From contig JAAKBF010000020.1 in assembly GCA_012656075.1 (NCBI GenBank), positions 868,001 through 932,000 of the forward strand: DNA of 64,000 bases, given 5' to 3'. Positions 31,864-43,370 of the stretch are shown one piece after another. Numbering within the stretch: position 1 is the stretch's first letter; the number at the start of each line of letters is the position of its first letter. The DNA comes from Phytophthora hibernalis (taxonomy: Eukaryota > Oomycota > Peronosporomycetes > Peronosporales > Peronosporaceae). The position numbers and the translations under genes are program-made. The notes beneath the pieces were generated by a model. The model had not been told where the DNA came from and ran no database searches. It saw only the letters and a program-made list of their open reading frames with translations.

Positions 31864-32695
31864 ATGAAGCTCCTCTCGCCCCCACGATCGTGTTCGCTCT
31901 TCTAGCTAGTGCCGCTCAGGGCGGACAGATGATCAAGCAGAGCACCAACCCAAAGTGCAATGCCAAAAACAAGGTTCCAGCCGGCTACAACCAATGGCCG
32001 AGCGCGTCCAGTCAGACTGGACAAACCGCTTGGACCCAGACACCATCGACGGACTCGAGTCAATCGATGCAGCAATCGTCAACTTCCTCGATCCAATCTA
32101 CCCAGAAGGGATCGAGTGCGTCGACCCCATCAACACAGGAATCGTCGACTTCATCGACAGCTTCCAGCCAAGCTATCGGACAATCGTCGAGTGACTCGAG
32201 CCAGTCAACGCAGCAGCAACAGTCTTCGAGCGACTCCAGCCAATCCACACAACAGCAATCGTCGACTGCCTCAAGCGGTGATTCGACTACTTCTGCCGCC
32301 TGCACGCTCACAGGCACCTACTCCACGGGGGCCGACGTGTCGTCGTGCAAGAACATCGTGATCAAAGATCTGAGCGTGCCCAAGAACACCACGCTCGACT
32401 TGACCAAGGTTGCCAACGGCGCTAGCATCACATCACGGACAACACGCTGAGGAACGTCACGAATGCCATTGTGATCCACTCCGACTACAGCAAAGACAAG
32501 GGTGGCTACACCGGCGATGCCTCGAGTTTGGTGGAGATCACGGATATCACGGTGTCGGGGCTTTCAGTCACTGCAGAAAACGTCTAAGACATCCTTGTCA
32601 ACCCGAAGGTGGCCTCAGGCTGGACTTTCTCGGGAATTACCGTCAAGGGTGGCTCGGGTAGCTGCAGTGGTGAACCGAGTGACGTGAAGTGCTAA
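31864..32695 (+). pseudogene. Endopolygalacturonase (GH28) relic with internal deletion
   Basis: The start (ATG 31864) and C-terminus (TAA 32693-32695) belong to a secreted oomycete polygalacturonase. It has a hydrophobic leader (TIVFALLASAAQG) and a Ser/Gln/Thr-rich linker. Next is CTLTGTYSTGADVSSC...IVIKDLSVPKNTTLDL, the first coil of the GH28 helix, then directly NAIVIHSDYSKDKGGYTG and SGWTFSGITVKGGSGSC, the last coils. The middle, including the catalytic Asp and His motifs (NTD, DD, GHG, RIK), is missing; the join is near 32430. The leader is out of frame with ATG 31864 (one base off), the join shifts frame, and TAA at 32585-32587 interrupts the end. Three independent defects argue for a true pseudogene rather than sequencing error. 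Intact relatives degrade plant pectin. Confidence 0.72.
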
Positions 32696-32859
32696 TTAGC
32701 ACGGTACATTTTTGTGTAGAATTGATCAGCTGAAAATCGATGGTAGTATCCTGATAGCGTAAGCATTTTTTGTTGTTGAAGCAAGTATTAATGAAGTTTT
32801 CACGTCGTTGCATCTGTCGTGCCAAAGTGTCAGCACAGCACCGAGCAAGACTTGATCTT

Positions 32860-35800
32860 TCAGAGACTAATGTTTGCCTCTGGATTATTGCCACATTGCG
32901 ACTCGATCGTGGTGCAGATTTCGCGAAACAATTCCTTCGTGGCAGTCACGCTATCTGCGCCGTCACCCTTCCGGTCATAGTCATAGCCAGGAATCCAAAC
33001 AAGCCCATCATGAATCACTCGGACGAACACAGGAGCATATCGATGAATAAACTGCTTGTACCCTCGCTGCTGCCAACGTTCAAAGAGCATTCGATCTGTG
33101 GCTGAAGGTGAGCGGCGGTGACCACGAATAGTGGTCCTTTGTTTCGTGCCTGATGTCTCTTGGTCGATTCCCAGCCCATATCCGATGCCGCTGCCATCGG
33201 CGATACGCTCGTCATCCAACACAAAATCGAATGTTTGAGTGAGTGCTACAACGAAAGACTCCGATATCTGGGCAGGCAGGGGCAGGAAGACGGAAGCTAT
33301 CAGTGGGTGAATCTGCACGCGAGAGACGCTAGAATACTCGGGTACCCGACGCCAGTCCAAGCCTGCTTGCTTAGCCCGGCGTCGAACGGTGCCTACGAAC
33401 TCGTCTGCCGCAATTCCACTGCAAGCTAACCAACGCACGTCCAGGTGAAAGCAGCGCGAAATGTTCATGGTTTCTTCCAGGCGCATCATAACCCATTCAG
33501 TTCTCGAATCTTTAGGTTTTGAAGATGATGCGGAGGATGTCGATGCGTTGCAAGCCATCTTAAAGCTCAGCATCCGATTGCCGCCGAGTGATGGAGCCTT
33601 ACCATCTTCTGTTGCAGTTTCTGGTCGTTCCAGGACCAAATTGATGATGATATTTTCGAGGTCACCGAATTCCGAGGGAGCAACACGAGACTGCAAGTAC
33701 TCGATGAATTTTGTAAATTTCGCTGCATATGCTGTCGGGGAATCCGTGTCAACGCCAATTCCGTCCCTCGTGATCACTGGGGGCACGATTGCAAACCGAA
33801 TTCGACGGCACTTCATCGTATCTGCCATATCATCCAGGTACCCGCAAAGCAAATTGTCCAGGGCATTCCAGTTATCTTCTGGTTGTGGATATCGGTGGAA
33901 TATCTGCTGGTGCGGTTGAAAGGACTCGGTAAGATCAACCCACAACGAGTAGTTATACGAAGCGTACGCGGCCTCAGGGTCATGCGGTTCGCGCTGGACA
34001 AATCTCTTCACTTCGACGGTCTGTCGCTCAGCGTCGTAAATGAGTTGGTGAATACGATGACCCATACTCAGATGGTAAACTCTTCGTCGACTCTCCGGGG
34101 TTGATTCACTACCCATAAGCGAAGCAGTCGAGTCGCAGCTTGATACGAGTTGGAAATCACGAGCTAATCGTTGGCAGATCATTTCGATCAGCAGCTCATC
34201 GTGATTGCGATATCGTGGCACACATTCGATTGTTGGTGCTTGCGTGGCTGATGTAGGAATTGTCAGCGTGTAAAACGCTTCAGTGTAGCGTTGGCGCAGC
34301 TCTTGCGGGGATGGAAAGTGGTCGGTCGTCAGCGGTAGAATGGCGGGTGACGTTAAACTGGTCCAGTTTGGTCCGAGGAACATCAGCTCGCCATCGTGCA
34401 TGACTACATCCCCTGTCATCTCGTTCGACGGGCGGTGGGAAACCTGATTTGACACCGGAAACAAGTGACTCCACCGACGACGATCGCTCGATAGACGCAG
34501 GGAACCTCGACTTTTTGTGAATCGAAATGGGTTCACGACTGACCTCCGGTGATCAATTGGGGCTATAGCGGGGTCGGTAGCCGAGAAAGCCTTGAAACTG
34601 AGACTACCAGGCACTAACCGGAACAGCTCGGATTGATTTCTGCACAACCGTCCTTGAGGAGAACCCGGATTACTGAGGCGCCGTTGAATGCTCGTTAATC
34701 TGTTAGGAAAACCGTATTTTCCGGGGGAGAGTACGCGCGCCCGGTTGTTGATGGTAGCTCTTTATTCATCGTCACAGCGCGTGTAAGCGGCCGAAAATCT
34801 TCATCTCGATTTTTCACAGGAGTACCGTAGAGTGTCTGAATGGAAGCCGTCGCTGCGGTTTTCAAGGGAACATTCATGCGGCGATACGAACTCTGTCGCT
34901 CCATCGAGCTACTCAGCATTACTTCCAGAGAGAAGGACGAATTCGCTTCTGCCCTTGGAACCGAGCGAGATGATATCGGAATACTAGAGGAATTTGGCTG
35001 GGCGCGGTCGGTGCGTGTGGTCTGCAAACGATTGTTCGGAGAGCTGGCTGTAGGCTTCAGTTTTCTCGGCGAGATCAGTGTCTGGAACATGCTGCTACTT
35101 TCACTGGGGAGAAACGCGCCCTCCTTGCGAAAGTTGCTGCTATTCCCGCTGTTGCTACGTTCTCTGGTGCGCTGTGCCTCCTTTCTGATGTTGCGACGAA
35201 ACCACTCGAGATGACCATCACCGGCAATGGTGGCGCTGGTAATACTGTCGTGCTCGTCATGACTTTCCAGGGAACGAAACCCAGTCGTCTATCACGAGAA
35301 CTTCTTCCCGCGACGGACTCGTCATTCCGAATTACTGGAGCAAATACATGGTCATCGTACTCGTCGAGTGCTGCTCGGGTGTGTAAGCTCGCACTGAGGT
35401 TGGTAGCAGAATCGAGTTGTTCTGATGCGAGAACGGGATTAAAATCAGGAGACCGACTGAGCTGCAATTGCTCTGGTGGTGGGGCAGATGACGCAGAGTA
35501 ACGAAGCTCGCTACTTTCAAACAGCAACTGCCTTTGACTTCCTGCAAGCCTGATTGGCAAGAGTGCATCGGCAGTGACAGACACCTCCCCACTCTCGCTG
35601 ACAGTTTTGCTGTTCACTTCTTCCGACAGAATACTAGTGGGAACAGTGCTGAGACCGAAACTAAAAGCGTTTGTTGAGTGCTTTCGCATTAGCTTCCGCA
35701 GAGTCACGGGGAACTCGAGTTTTCGGAAGGCGAGGTGACATCGAACATGCGAAATGACGGGAGCGGGTTGAACTGCTGATTTCGCTTGACCTGGCACTCA

Positions 35801-37660
35801 CACGAGTGCCAAGCACGGGGATTCCGCGGCGCTGTTGGGCTGTGTTGGTTTGGACTTGAAGGCTCAGAAAGGTCAATTTGTGTATAGATATTGTTCGCTC
35901 GCCCGCAACCACACCCGAAATCCAAGAAAGTAATGTTCACCCAGTGCGGGACGTCGTACGTAAGTCTCTCTTTGAATCGTCGGTTGCAGTCGGGGGCGAT
36001 ACAGGACGTCACAACCAGCTCGCACCCACTCCGGGCTTTTGGGCTGGGAAGTTGACATCAAGCTCGATAACCCACGAAAAGACGACGATGTAGCATCAAA
36101 CGACTTGGACTCTTCACTTGTACACGACCCCAATACATCACCAAACGGTAGTTTCCGCAGGATGCTCGGCTCCTCCGAGTTTGCGCCTGCCGCCGTGGTA
36201 GATTGTAGATTTTGGTAAATGAACAATGGAACCACATGCAACGGTGGTGTCGATAGCGAAATCATATCCATTCCCACACCGATGTCCATCATGCGCTGCT
36301 CTGTGATCTCGGCCAGCTTGCTGTTCACATTGAAGATGCTGCATCCAGCCGTCATCATGACAATGCCCTGCCCTGTGCGGCTCAGGTCGCGGTCCATGTA
36401 GTGCTTGTCCAGCACATTTAGAGTCACGTTGATCGCCTCCAAGATGTTTCCGTCTTTGGCGCGTGCCGGCACCCCGCTGGCAGCTTAGGCCATTTCACGT
36501 AAATGTCGTCACACCCGCAGTCCGTGGCTTCCGACGTTGTTGTCCTTTCCTGCTCTGTTGTGCCAGGCTTTGGACAACGACAGAGTTTGTACTGTGCCGG
36601 CGAGAATTCTTCCGGCGTGCGCCACCGATGGATCTCGTAGTAGCTCGCAAACTCCTTCTTCAGCAGCAGCAGCAGGCGACTCCAGTCGGGGCCGGTGAAG
36701 TTCATGACGACGACCTTATAGAAGTCCTCATAGTATCGCCCCGTGACAGGGTCCACATGGATCGTGGGGCCGTATCCGTCGGCCATGTTGCTGCCTGGCG
36801 CTCCACACCCCGGGCCGAATCCCTGTCTCCTTGGGTCTGAGAAAGGCGGTCGACGCGGGTCGAAGTCATCCGGGAACTGGTTGGCGTCGTAGAAGCTCCT
36901 GGAGAAGGTGATGATTGTCACCGAGTGGCTCACGGAGCCGTCGCTCCACCTTGCAACGAGCACGCGCAGCAGTCGCTGCAGCAGCTTTTCGTAGTAGAGC
37001 TCTCCATCGGGCGCGAACTCCCACATCTCGGTGCTCATTTGCACGAGCCAGAAGAGGCGACTGGAGCGTGAACGCACCACAATCTTGGTGGCGTCTCCGA
37101 TGACGCCGCAGGACAGTTGCGCGTTGCCGGCCAGGATGGCGTCCACCTGCGAGCGGATTCCCAGACACTCGACCGTCCTGCCCACGTACACGCACTGGCC
37201 CAGCATCGTGACTTTGAGTCGCCAGACGTCGGCCCTGGACAGGAACTGGTCCTTGAAACTCAGCTCCACGAAGTCCACGGCCGCGTCCTGCGGCTGCACG
37301 CGCCGTACGCTCACGCCGCAGAAGGCCTCGAGTCCGAACTGGGCCGCGATGTCCTTGGCCACGCTCACCTGCAGCTTGCCGCGCACGGGTGCGAGCGACT
37401 CGACGCACAGGACGAGCCTCGGGTGTGCGCGCTCGGGCTGCAGGATCTCCACCAGGTCGTGCAGCTAATGTTACAGGATGCTGTCAGGACCGACTTGTAG
37501 TTTTGTGTTTTGTGTTGGAGATCAATATTGCAGGACGCACCTTGACGTCCGGGAAAAGGTCCGGATTCAGCACCAGCAGCTCCCCATTGCGGAATTCAGG
37601 CCCGTGCACCACGAGAGACAGGGCGTCTCGGTCGCTCGTGTTGCGGCGAGTCCTCCACAT
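32860..37660 (-). CDS. Iml1/DEPDC5-like GATOR1 subunit
   Basis: Exon 1 starts at ATG 37660 (ELLVLNPDLFPDVK). Intron 37465-37540 leads to LHDLVEILQPERAHPRLVL. The N-terminal IML1 domain continues with GKLQVSVAKDIAAQFGL, FLSRADVWRLKVTMLGQCVYV, YYEDFYKVVVMNFTGPDW, GNILEAINVTLNVLDKHYMD and GQGIVMMTAGCSIF. These are diagnostic for DEPDC5/Iml1. A PHWVNITFLDFG segment and a long Ser-rich linker follow. The C-terminal ORF has EDNWNALDNLLCGYLDDMADTMKCRRIRF and ends GYKQFIHRYAPVFVRV. I do not find the DEP domain expected before RCFHLDVRWLACSG. GATOR1 is the GAP for Rag GTPases and turns off TORC1 when amino acids are scarce. Frame changes occur near 36000 and within 34650-35800. Confidence 0.75.
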
Positions 37661-37777
37661 TCCACTTCAACTTGACGCCAAGTGATCCTGTGAACCGTCG
37701 TGAACGCTCACTGGCTGAAATTGTCATTTTCCCATTGGTTGAAATCCAAGTGTACCCCCGATTTACTCACTGCCAAA

Positions 37778-40636
37778 ATGGACGCCATGAGTATGAGCAG
37801 TTCTGCCGAGTCCGACGTGGACTTGATGCGCACGATCCTGGGCGAGCACGTGCCGCAGAACGTCATCCTCACGTGTCTCAACGCCTGCGCCTTCGACGTG
37901 AGCGCCGCACTCAACTGGTACTTCGCAGAGGTGGCGTCGGCCTCCGTCCAGGAGCCGCAGCGTCCTGTGGAGACCCCCACACAACCCCATGTGCCCAGCA
38001 TCGAGTCCGGCCTGAGCCTGACGCTGCACCCGCGCGGCCTGGAGGGGATGGTGAGCAAGTCGGAGGCCTACTACGCCACGCTCACGAGGGGGACCCGGCC
38101 TACGACATGCTCACGCCCAGCAACGACAAGTTCCTGACTGTTCGCCTGCGCAAACGCGGCTGGCGCTCCGGCACCTTCCTGGGGATGCCCTCGCCTGCTA
38201 CTCATCGGCCTTTCTTTGCCAATGGAGACGTGGTAACGCTCGAGTGCAACGGCCTGTGGCTCAAGGCCAGCGCCATCAACAAGATGCTGCAGTGGAAGGC
38301 GCCGTCCGAGGACGACCGCACCAAGTTTGTGGTGCGCGGTCTACCGCTGGGTAAAAACTTGGCCCCTGGGGACTACTTCTTCCTTACCAGCTACAAGTGG
38401 AAGGACAAGGAGATCGTACGCAAGGACGAGCGGCCTGTGGGTATCAGCAGCTACAACACGAATGTGCACCGCTGCTTTCTGGGACTCGAGCGGATTAAAA
38501 CGTACGCGACGAAATTTTTGTCTTGATAGTTGGTGCTAACGGGTGTGTTTTGTTGCTACAGACCCAACCAGCGCTTGTATCTGTACGCCAAGCTGACGAA
38601 AAACGCGGTCAAGAGTCTGCCGAGACCCGACGACCCCGTGGATGTCAGTCACTTGACGATCAGCGTGATGGGCACGCCCTCGGTCACGGGGAGTGTCAGT
38701 CTCCGCGAACAATCGCATTCGGTGTGTGCAGACGCAGGGGTAGGGAGGTTCACTCTGGCTAACTCATGTTGCTGCTGTGTGTGATAGCGGCGGAAGGATT
38801 CCATCTCGGACGAGATCCAACTCACAAATGCAAAAATCGAGCAGATGGCCAATATTATTGGCACGGATGTGTCTCGAGATAGGCTCGCAAACTTCCTGGA
38901 TGGTGCTGGCGGGGACGTCCAAGTGGCTCTGGAACACTATTTTATGAGCGTATCGACGGGTGAGGGCGGCGTGGCTGTTGCACAAAGTGCCACCGCAAGA
39001 ACTGCACCGCCACCGCCGCAAACTCAGATCGTCGAACCCGCAGCCAGCCTTGAAGAGGCTCAAGCTCGTGCACACGCCGAAGCCCAGGCAAACCACGACA
39101 GACGCCCGCTCAGCCAGCTTATCCTGGGCATCCCATCGATCTCTGAACCACTCGAGTCACCGAGCACGGAGCCGGTATCAATCCCGCCACCTAACAGCGG
39201 CTCAAAGACCAAGCACAGCGTTGTCGGGCCACCTCCTCGCCCGCCTCCGGTCGATGTCACGAGCACTTTTGTTGGAGAGCCATCGCCTGGTATGCCGCCT
39301 CCGGTGCCATCTCCCATCCCGTCTCCCATACCTCCCGCCGTTGGCTCAGTATTAGACAACGGGATAGCTGCGGTTCCTGCCCCGCTTTCTGCCGGTGGCG
39401 GAGCCCCGTGCCTCGAATCACGGAGGATGAAGTGTTTGTAGATACAACCGACTATTCGAAGCACCAGGAGCAAATGGATCAGCAGATGACACATCACGAG
39501 CAACAGACTCGTGGTTCCGAGACATTATCGGAGGCAGAAAGCGAGCGGGCAGAAGCACTTACGATCCAGGACTTTGAAATGCTGAGTGTTTTGGGCAAGG
39601 GTAGTTTTGGTGCTGTAATGCTGGTGCGCTTCAAGAAAGATGGCCGCGTGTTCGCTCTCAAGATTATCAAAAAGAACAACATGGACCAAGCCGACGTTCA
39701 GAATGCCATGGAAGAGCGGCAGATTCTGCAGCGCATTCACCACCCGTACATTTGTGGTCTTGTCTTCGCTTTCCAGACCAACGAGCGACTTTACCTGGGG
39801 ATGAAGTACTACGCTGCTGGAGACCTCTTCTATCACCTGAACATGAAGGGCCGTCTGGGCGTGAAGGATGCCAAGCTTTACGGAGCAGAACTTGTGTTGG
39901 CCATCTCATATCTCCACGAACTCAACATCCTTTACCGCGACCTCAAGCCATCCAACGTCATGATTGATTCAGAAGGCCACATTGGTGTGGTCGATTTTGG
40001 ACTGTCGAAGCAACACATTTATGGCAGTAGCTTTGGTGTGAAAACACTCTCGGGTACGGCGGAGTATGTGGCGCCAGAGGCGCTTGCCCAGTCTGCCGAT
40101 GGTTCCCGCAATTACGGCAAGGCCTACGACTGGTGGAGTCTTGGAGTCGTGATCGTACGTTAGTCTCTCACTTGGAATTCTCTATCGTTGCTAACTATGA
40201 TGTTTTCGTGAATGGATGTAGTATGAGATGCTTATCGGTGAGTCTCCCTTCTACGATGAGAACGAGCACAAGATGCTGAGTCGCATTGCATATTCGGACG
40301 TGGTGTTCCCATCGGATTTCCACGCGATGCGTACGACCTCGTAAAGGGACTGCTGTGCAAGGACCCGAAGCAGCGATTTGGCTCGGAACGCATGGGTGGC
40401 GTTGATGCAATCAAGCGCTGCCGATTTTTAGGCATATTGACTGGGATAAGCTTCTGCGGAGAGAAGTGAAGGCCCACTGGACCCCGAAGCTCAGCGGCGA
40501 GACAGATACAAGATACGTGGACCCCGAATTTATTGACGAGGGCCCGCCTTCCGCTGCATACGACCCGAGCGCCGAGACGGGCAACTCTGTGAGCAAGCGG
40601 TTCAGCCAGTTTTCATTCAATTACAACCTCGGGTGA
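37778..40636 (+). CDS. AGC-family protein kinase with two UBA/CUE-like N-terminal segments
   Basis: ATG 37778. Two similar helical segments, LMRTILGEHVPQNVILTCLN...VSAALNWYF (about residues 10-48) and IEQMANIIGTDVSRDRLANF...VQVALEHYF (about 38830-38940), have the shape of UBA/CUE ubiquitin-binding domains. Between them lies a conserved beta-rich part (FVVRGLPLGKNLAPGDYFFL). A Pro-rich linker precedes the kinase: LGKGSFGAVMLV, FALKIIKK, YRDLKPSN, VDFGLSK, LSGTAEYVAPEAL, YDWWSLGVVI-YEMLIG. An AGC C-tail follows with HIDWDKLLRREVKAHWTPK and hydrophobic motif FSQFSF. Introns: 38502-38561, 38740-38787, 40155-40221. Frame changes lie near 38090, 39410, 40330 and in the T run at 40425-40429. The kinase resembles Akt/S6K/SGK; the UBA-like start is unusual. 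Starts of this gene and Iml1 are 118 bp apart, head to head. Confidence 0.75.
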
Positions 40637-40753
40637 GACGTGTAGTGACGGAGAATACGCAAAAGACCCCTTACTACGCAACAGAGCAAATTTGCCTTTG
40701 CCACTGCGTTCGCACCTCTGTTCGCTAGCAGACGATGTCGATGCACTTTGTGC

Positions 40754-42079
40754 TCAGGTCTCGGACTTCAAAGGTCGGTTCATGAGCACTTCCTGGAGCT
40801 GTTCGCGCTTGACGTGGCCCTTGATCATCGCGTTGACGGTGCGGAAGATTGGCAGGTCGAGGCCGCACTGTTCGGCGAAGTAGACTGCGACCTCTGCCGT
40901 CGGTACCCCCTCCACCGTGGTTTCACGTAGCAGGTCATCGGCTTTCTCGCCCTGGATGAGACGCAGTCCGAACGTCCGGTTTCGCGAGAGGCTGCCGAAC
41001 GCGGTGAGCATGAGGTCGCCGATGCCCGAGAGCCCCGAGATGGTGATCGGCTGGCCTCCCATGGCGAGACAGAGCTTCTGCAGCTCGAGCGAGCTGCGCG
41101 TGACATAGGCGGCGAGCGTATTGATGCCGTAGCCGGCGCCTTCGACCATACCGGCGCCAATAGCCAGCGGGTTCTTGAGCGCGCCGCCGAGCTGTACGCC
41201 CACGATGTCCTGCGAGCTGTAGATGCGGAAGTCGACGGTGGACAGACGCCGCTGTACGTACACAGCGTGGGGCAGCAGCTTGGAGGCTACGACAACGGCT
41301 GAGGGTGCGTTGTTCATTAGCTCAAGCGCGAAGGACGGACCCGAGAGGAAGGCCAGCGGTTGATCTCGTTGCAAGGCCTCGAGGATCGGATCGGCCAGCA
41401 ACTGCTTGGTCTGCAGGAACAACCCCTTGCAGGTGATGACGAGCACTGCGTTCGTGGGGATGTCGCCGCGGTGCTGCGCCAGGAAGGCGGGCGCGAGTTG
41501 CGCCGGCAGACACACGATCACCATCTTGGCGTCGGCGCAGGCCTCAGACACGGACGTCGTGGCGCGGATGTTTGGGAGCAGCTCGAACTGCGGGAAGACG
41601 CGCGGACTGCGGTGCGACGCGTTGATGGACTGCACCACGGCCGCGTCGCGCGCGTAGAGCACCACGTCGTGTTTACGGCGCGCGGCCAAAGTGGCCATAG
41701 CGATGCCGAAGGCGCCTGCAGCTAGAACCACCACCTTGACCTTCTCTACCTCCGCTGAGGGCATGCCGGCCATGGTCGCACCGCCCAGAGAGGTCTCCAT
41801 GATGATAGTGAGACCTTTTGCAGCTTCAATAGAAACGCAGAGTTCACCACATTTACATAAAATATCTTGTGACGAAGACGTGTCAGATTGTATTGTCACA
41901 ATAGATTCCGGATCATTATCCGGACGGGTAGACAGGTTGCTCCGCAGCCACTCGTTACATAACTCACTTGTTTTTGTCTCCGCCAACCTCAGTTTTAGAT
42001 CTTCGTACATGTTGCCTACTGCGTCTTCCCAGTGACGAAACTCGACGGGGTGTGGGCGTAGCCGTCTGCACCTTTGCAT
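40754..42079 (-). CDS. NAD(P)-dependent glycerol-3-phosphate dehydrogenase, GpsA type
   Basis: The enzyme core runs from Met 41800 to stop 40754, 348 residues, the usual GpsA length. Motifs are the Rossmann start VKVVVLAAGAFGIAMATLAA (usual GxGxxG, first Gly here Ala), LPNIRATTSVSEAC, the K-G of VLVITCKGL, AFLSGPSFALEL, QLGGALKNPLAIGAGMVEG, AAYVTRSSLELQKL, GLSGIGDLMLT, RNRTFGLRL and TVEGVPTAEV. It reduces dihydroxyacetone phosphate to sn-glycerol-3-phosphate for glycerolipids and redox shuttling. The frame stays open for 93 codons upstream (EDLKLRLAETKTSELCNEW), giving either an N-terminal extension or an upstream exon. It converges with the AGC kinase gene, 117 bp apart. Confidence 0.88.
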   Translation of the reverse strand: MQRCRRLRPHPVEFRHWEDAVGNMYEDLKLRLAETKTSELCNEWLRSNLSTRPDNDPESIVTIQSDTSSSQDILCKCGELCVSIEAAKGLTIIMETSLGGATMAGMPSAEVEKVKVVVLAAGAFGIAMATLAARRKHDVVLYARDAAVVQSINASHRSPRVFPQFELLPNIRATTSVSEACADAKMVIVCLPAQLAPAFLAQHRGDIPTNAVLVITCKGLFLQTKQLLADPILEALQRDQPLAFLSGPSFALELMNNAPSAVVVASKLLPHAVYVQRRLSTVDFRIYSSQDIVGVQLGGALKNPLAIGAGMVEGAGYGINTLAAYVTRSSLELQKLCLAMGGQPITISGLSGIGDLMLTAFGSLSRNRTFGLRLIQGEKADDLLRETTVEGVPTAEVAVYFAEQCGLDLPIFRTVNAMIKGHVKREQLQEVLMNRPLKSET

Positions 42080-42411
42080 GTCGTTCCAGCACCGTCTTTG
42101 GCGGTGTCCGCTCTGATCGTTGGAGTGTACCTCAGGTACATGCTGATAGCGTTATCTTCTCTCCGAGGAAGCTTTCCATCCAAATAGGCTCGTAGCGCTG
42201 TCTCTCCTCTCTCGTGGGGGAGTGTGGGCCTCATCTTCTGTATGAGTGCTACCTGTCGGCTGTTGGTTCTCAACGGTCTTTCGGCGGGTCTCCCACTGCA
42301 GAGCGCGAGCGAGCCGAGATCGTCTAAGTCAGTATCATAGTACCCGATGCGGCGCACTTACCGCCCTCGTGTCTCCAATAGCTGGCACATACTTGTCGTA
42401 CATAGCTCCAT
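42080..42411 (-). other. Possible 5' exon(s) of the G3P dehydrogenase gene, unresolved
   Basis: An ATG at 42411 (MELCTTSMCQLLETRG), a good donor GGTAAGTGC near 42360 and an acceptor CTTAG about 35 bp later suggest an upstream exon. Two open frames compete beyond it. Each could join the extension at 42079 only through a shift, such as one in the G run at 42047-42050, or past one stop. I cannot choose. Confidence 0.3.
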
Positions 42412-42417
42412 GTCTGT

Positions 42418-43370
42418 TCATAGCAACTGCCTCGGCAGCAAACGCTCTCGTTGCGCCACCTCCTTTGGGTCGTGCGCGGCCTGCCAGTGGCCGTCAGCAG
42501 TCATAAGTGACGACTGATGCACGTGGATGGCGGCTGACGGACTGTGCAGTACGCTTAGCAGCGTGGCCACGAGGTTCACGCGCGTCTCGAAGGCGTAGAC
42601 GCGCCCCTGGGTGTCAAAGTGGAAGATGAGCTCCATCGGCAGACCGCCTCTACTACCCACGAGCGTGTCCATGATCTCGCGTTCGTGCGAGTCTCGCAGC
42701 GCCTGCGTAAACAGCGCAGGATACAGGAACTTGAGCGTGTCCTGCGTGAACGTGACCTCTATCTCGCCGCTGGCGTACACCGACACGGCGCACTGCGGGA
42801 GTCGGCGTCCGTGTCGACGAGGCGCACCGTCTTAAGCTGCAGCGTCAGTCCGTGGTGGAACGTCGTGTACTTGTCCCACTGGTCCATGAAGGGCTGCAGC
42901 CCCTGGAAGTCTCGGCACAGGATGTCCGGCCGGAAGACACTGGCCATGAAGCGGTCCGTCGTGGCGCCCGCCGACGCGTCGTAGCCGCGCACGAACTGCA
43001 AAAAGTACTCGCGCGTGAGGTCCACGGCCACGGCCGAGCGGTTGGCGCGCCACAGCAGCGCGGCCGAGTCGCGCAGCAGTGTCGAGCGCTCCAACGACGC
43101 GATGTGGGCCTGCAGCGAGCGAATGGACGCGTCCAGACGCCCGTCGCCCGGCTCGGGCTCTTGCTCCGCCTCGTCGACGTGGCGTCTGACGCGCGCATCC
43201 TGCCGGCGTCTCGACGCGCAGTTGCGGGGATGCCGGCCGCTGGTCGAGAGCTGGTGGCGCTGACGGTGGCGCAGCGTCACGACGCGGGCGAAGCGCCGAG
43301 CCAATTGCCGCATGACGTTCGAGTCCCGCGGCTCGGGCGGAGGCAGCGGACCCTGGAACAGCGGAAGCAT
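42418..43370 (-). CDS. Oomycete bZIP-like protein with conserved C-terminal domain
   Basis: ATG 43370, stop 42418, one frame change near 42790. A basic stretch RNCASRRRQDARVRRHVDEA is followed by a Leu-containing helix ASIRSLQAHIASLERS. The spacing and N-x-A-S-x-R core resemble a bZIP basic region, though the zipper is short and broken by Pro. The rest matches the domain that follows bZIP in many oomycete factors: VDLTREYFLQFVRGYD, FQGLQPFMDQWDKYTTFHHGL, an EVTFTQDTLKFLYPALF strand and MELIFHFDTQGRVYAFE. A DNA-binding regulator is likely; the domain after the zipper has no known role. GC is very high (over 65 per cent by eye). Confidence 0.55.
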
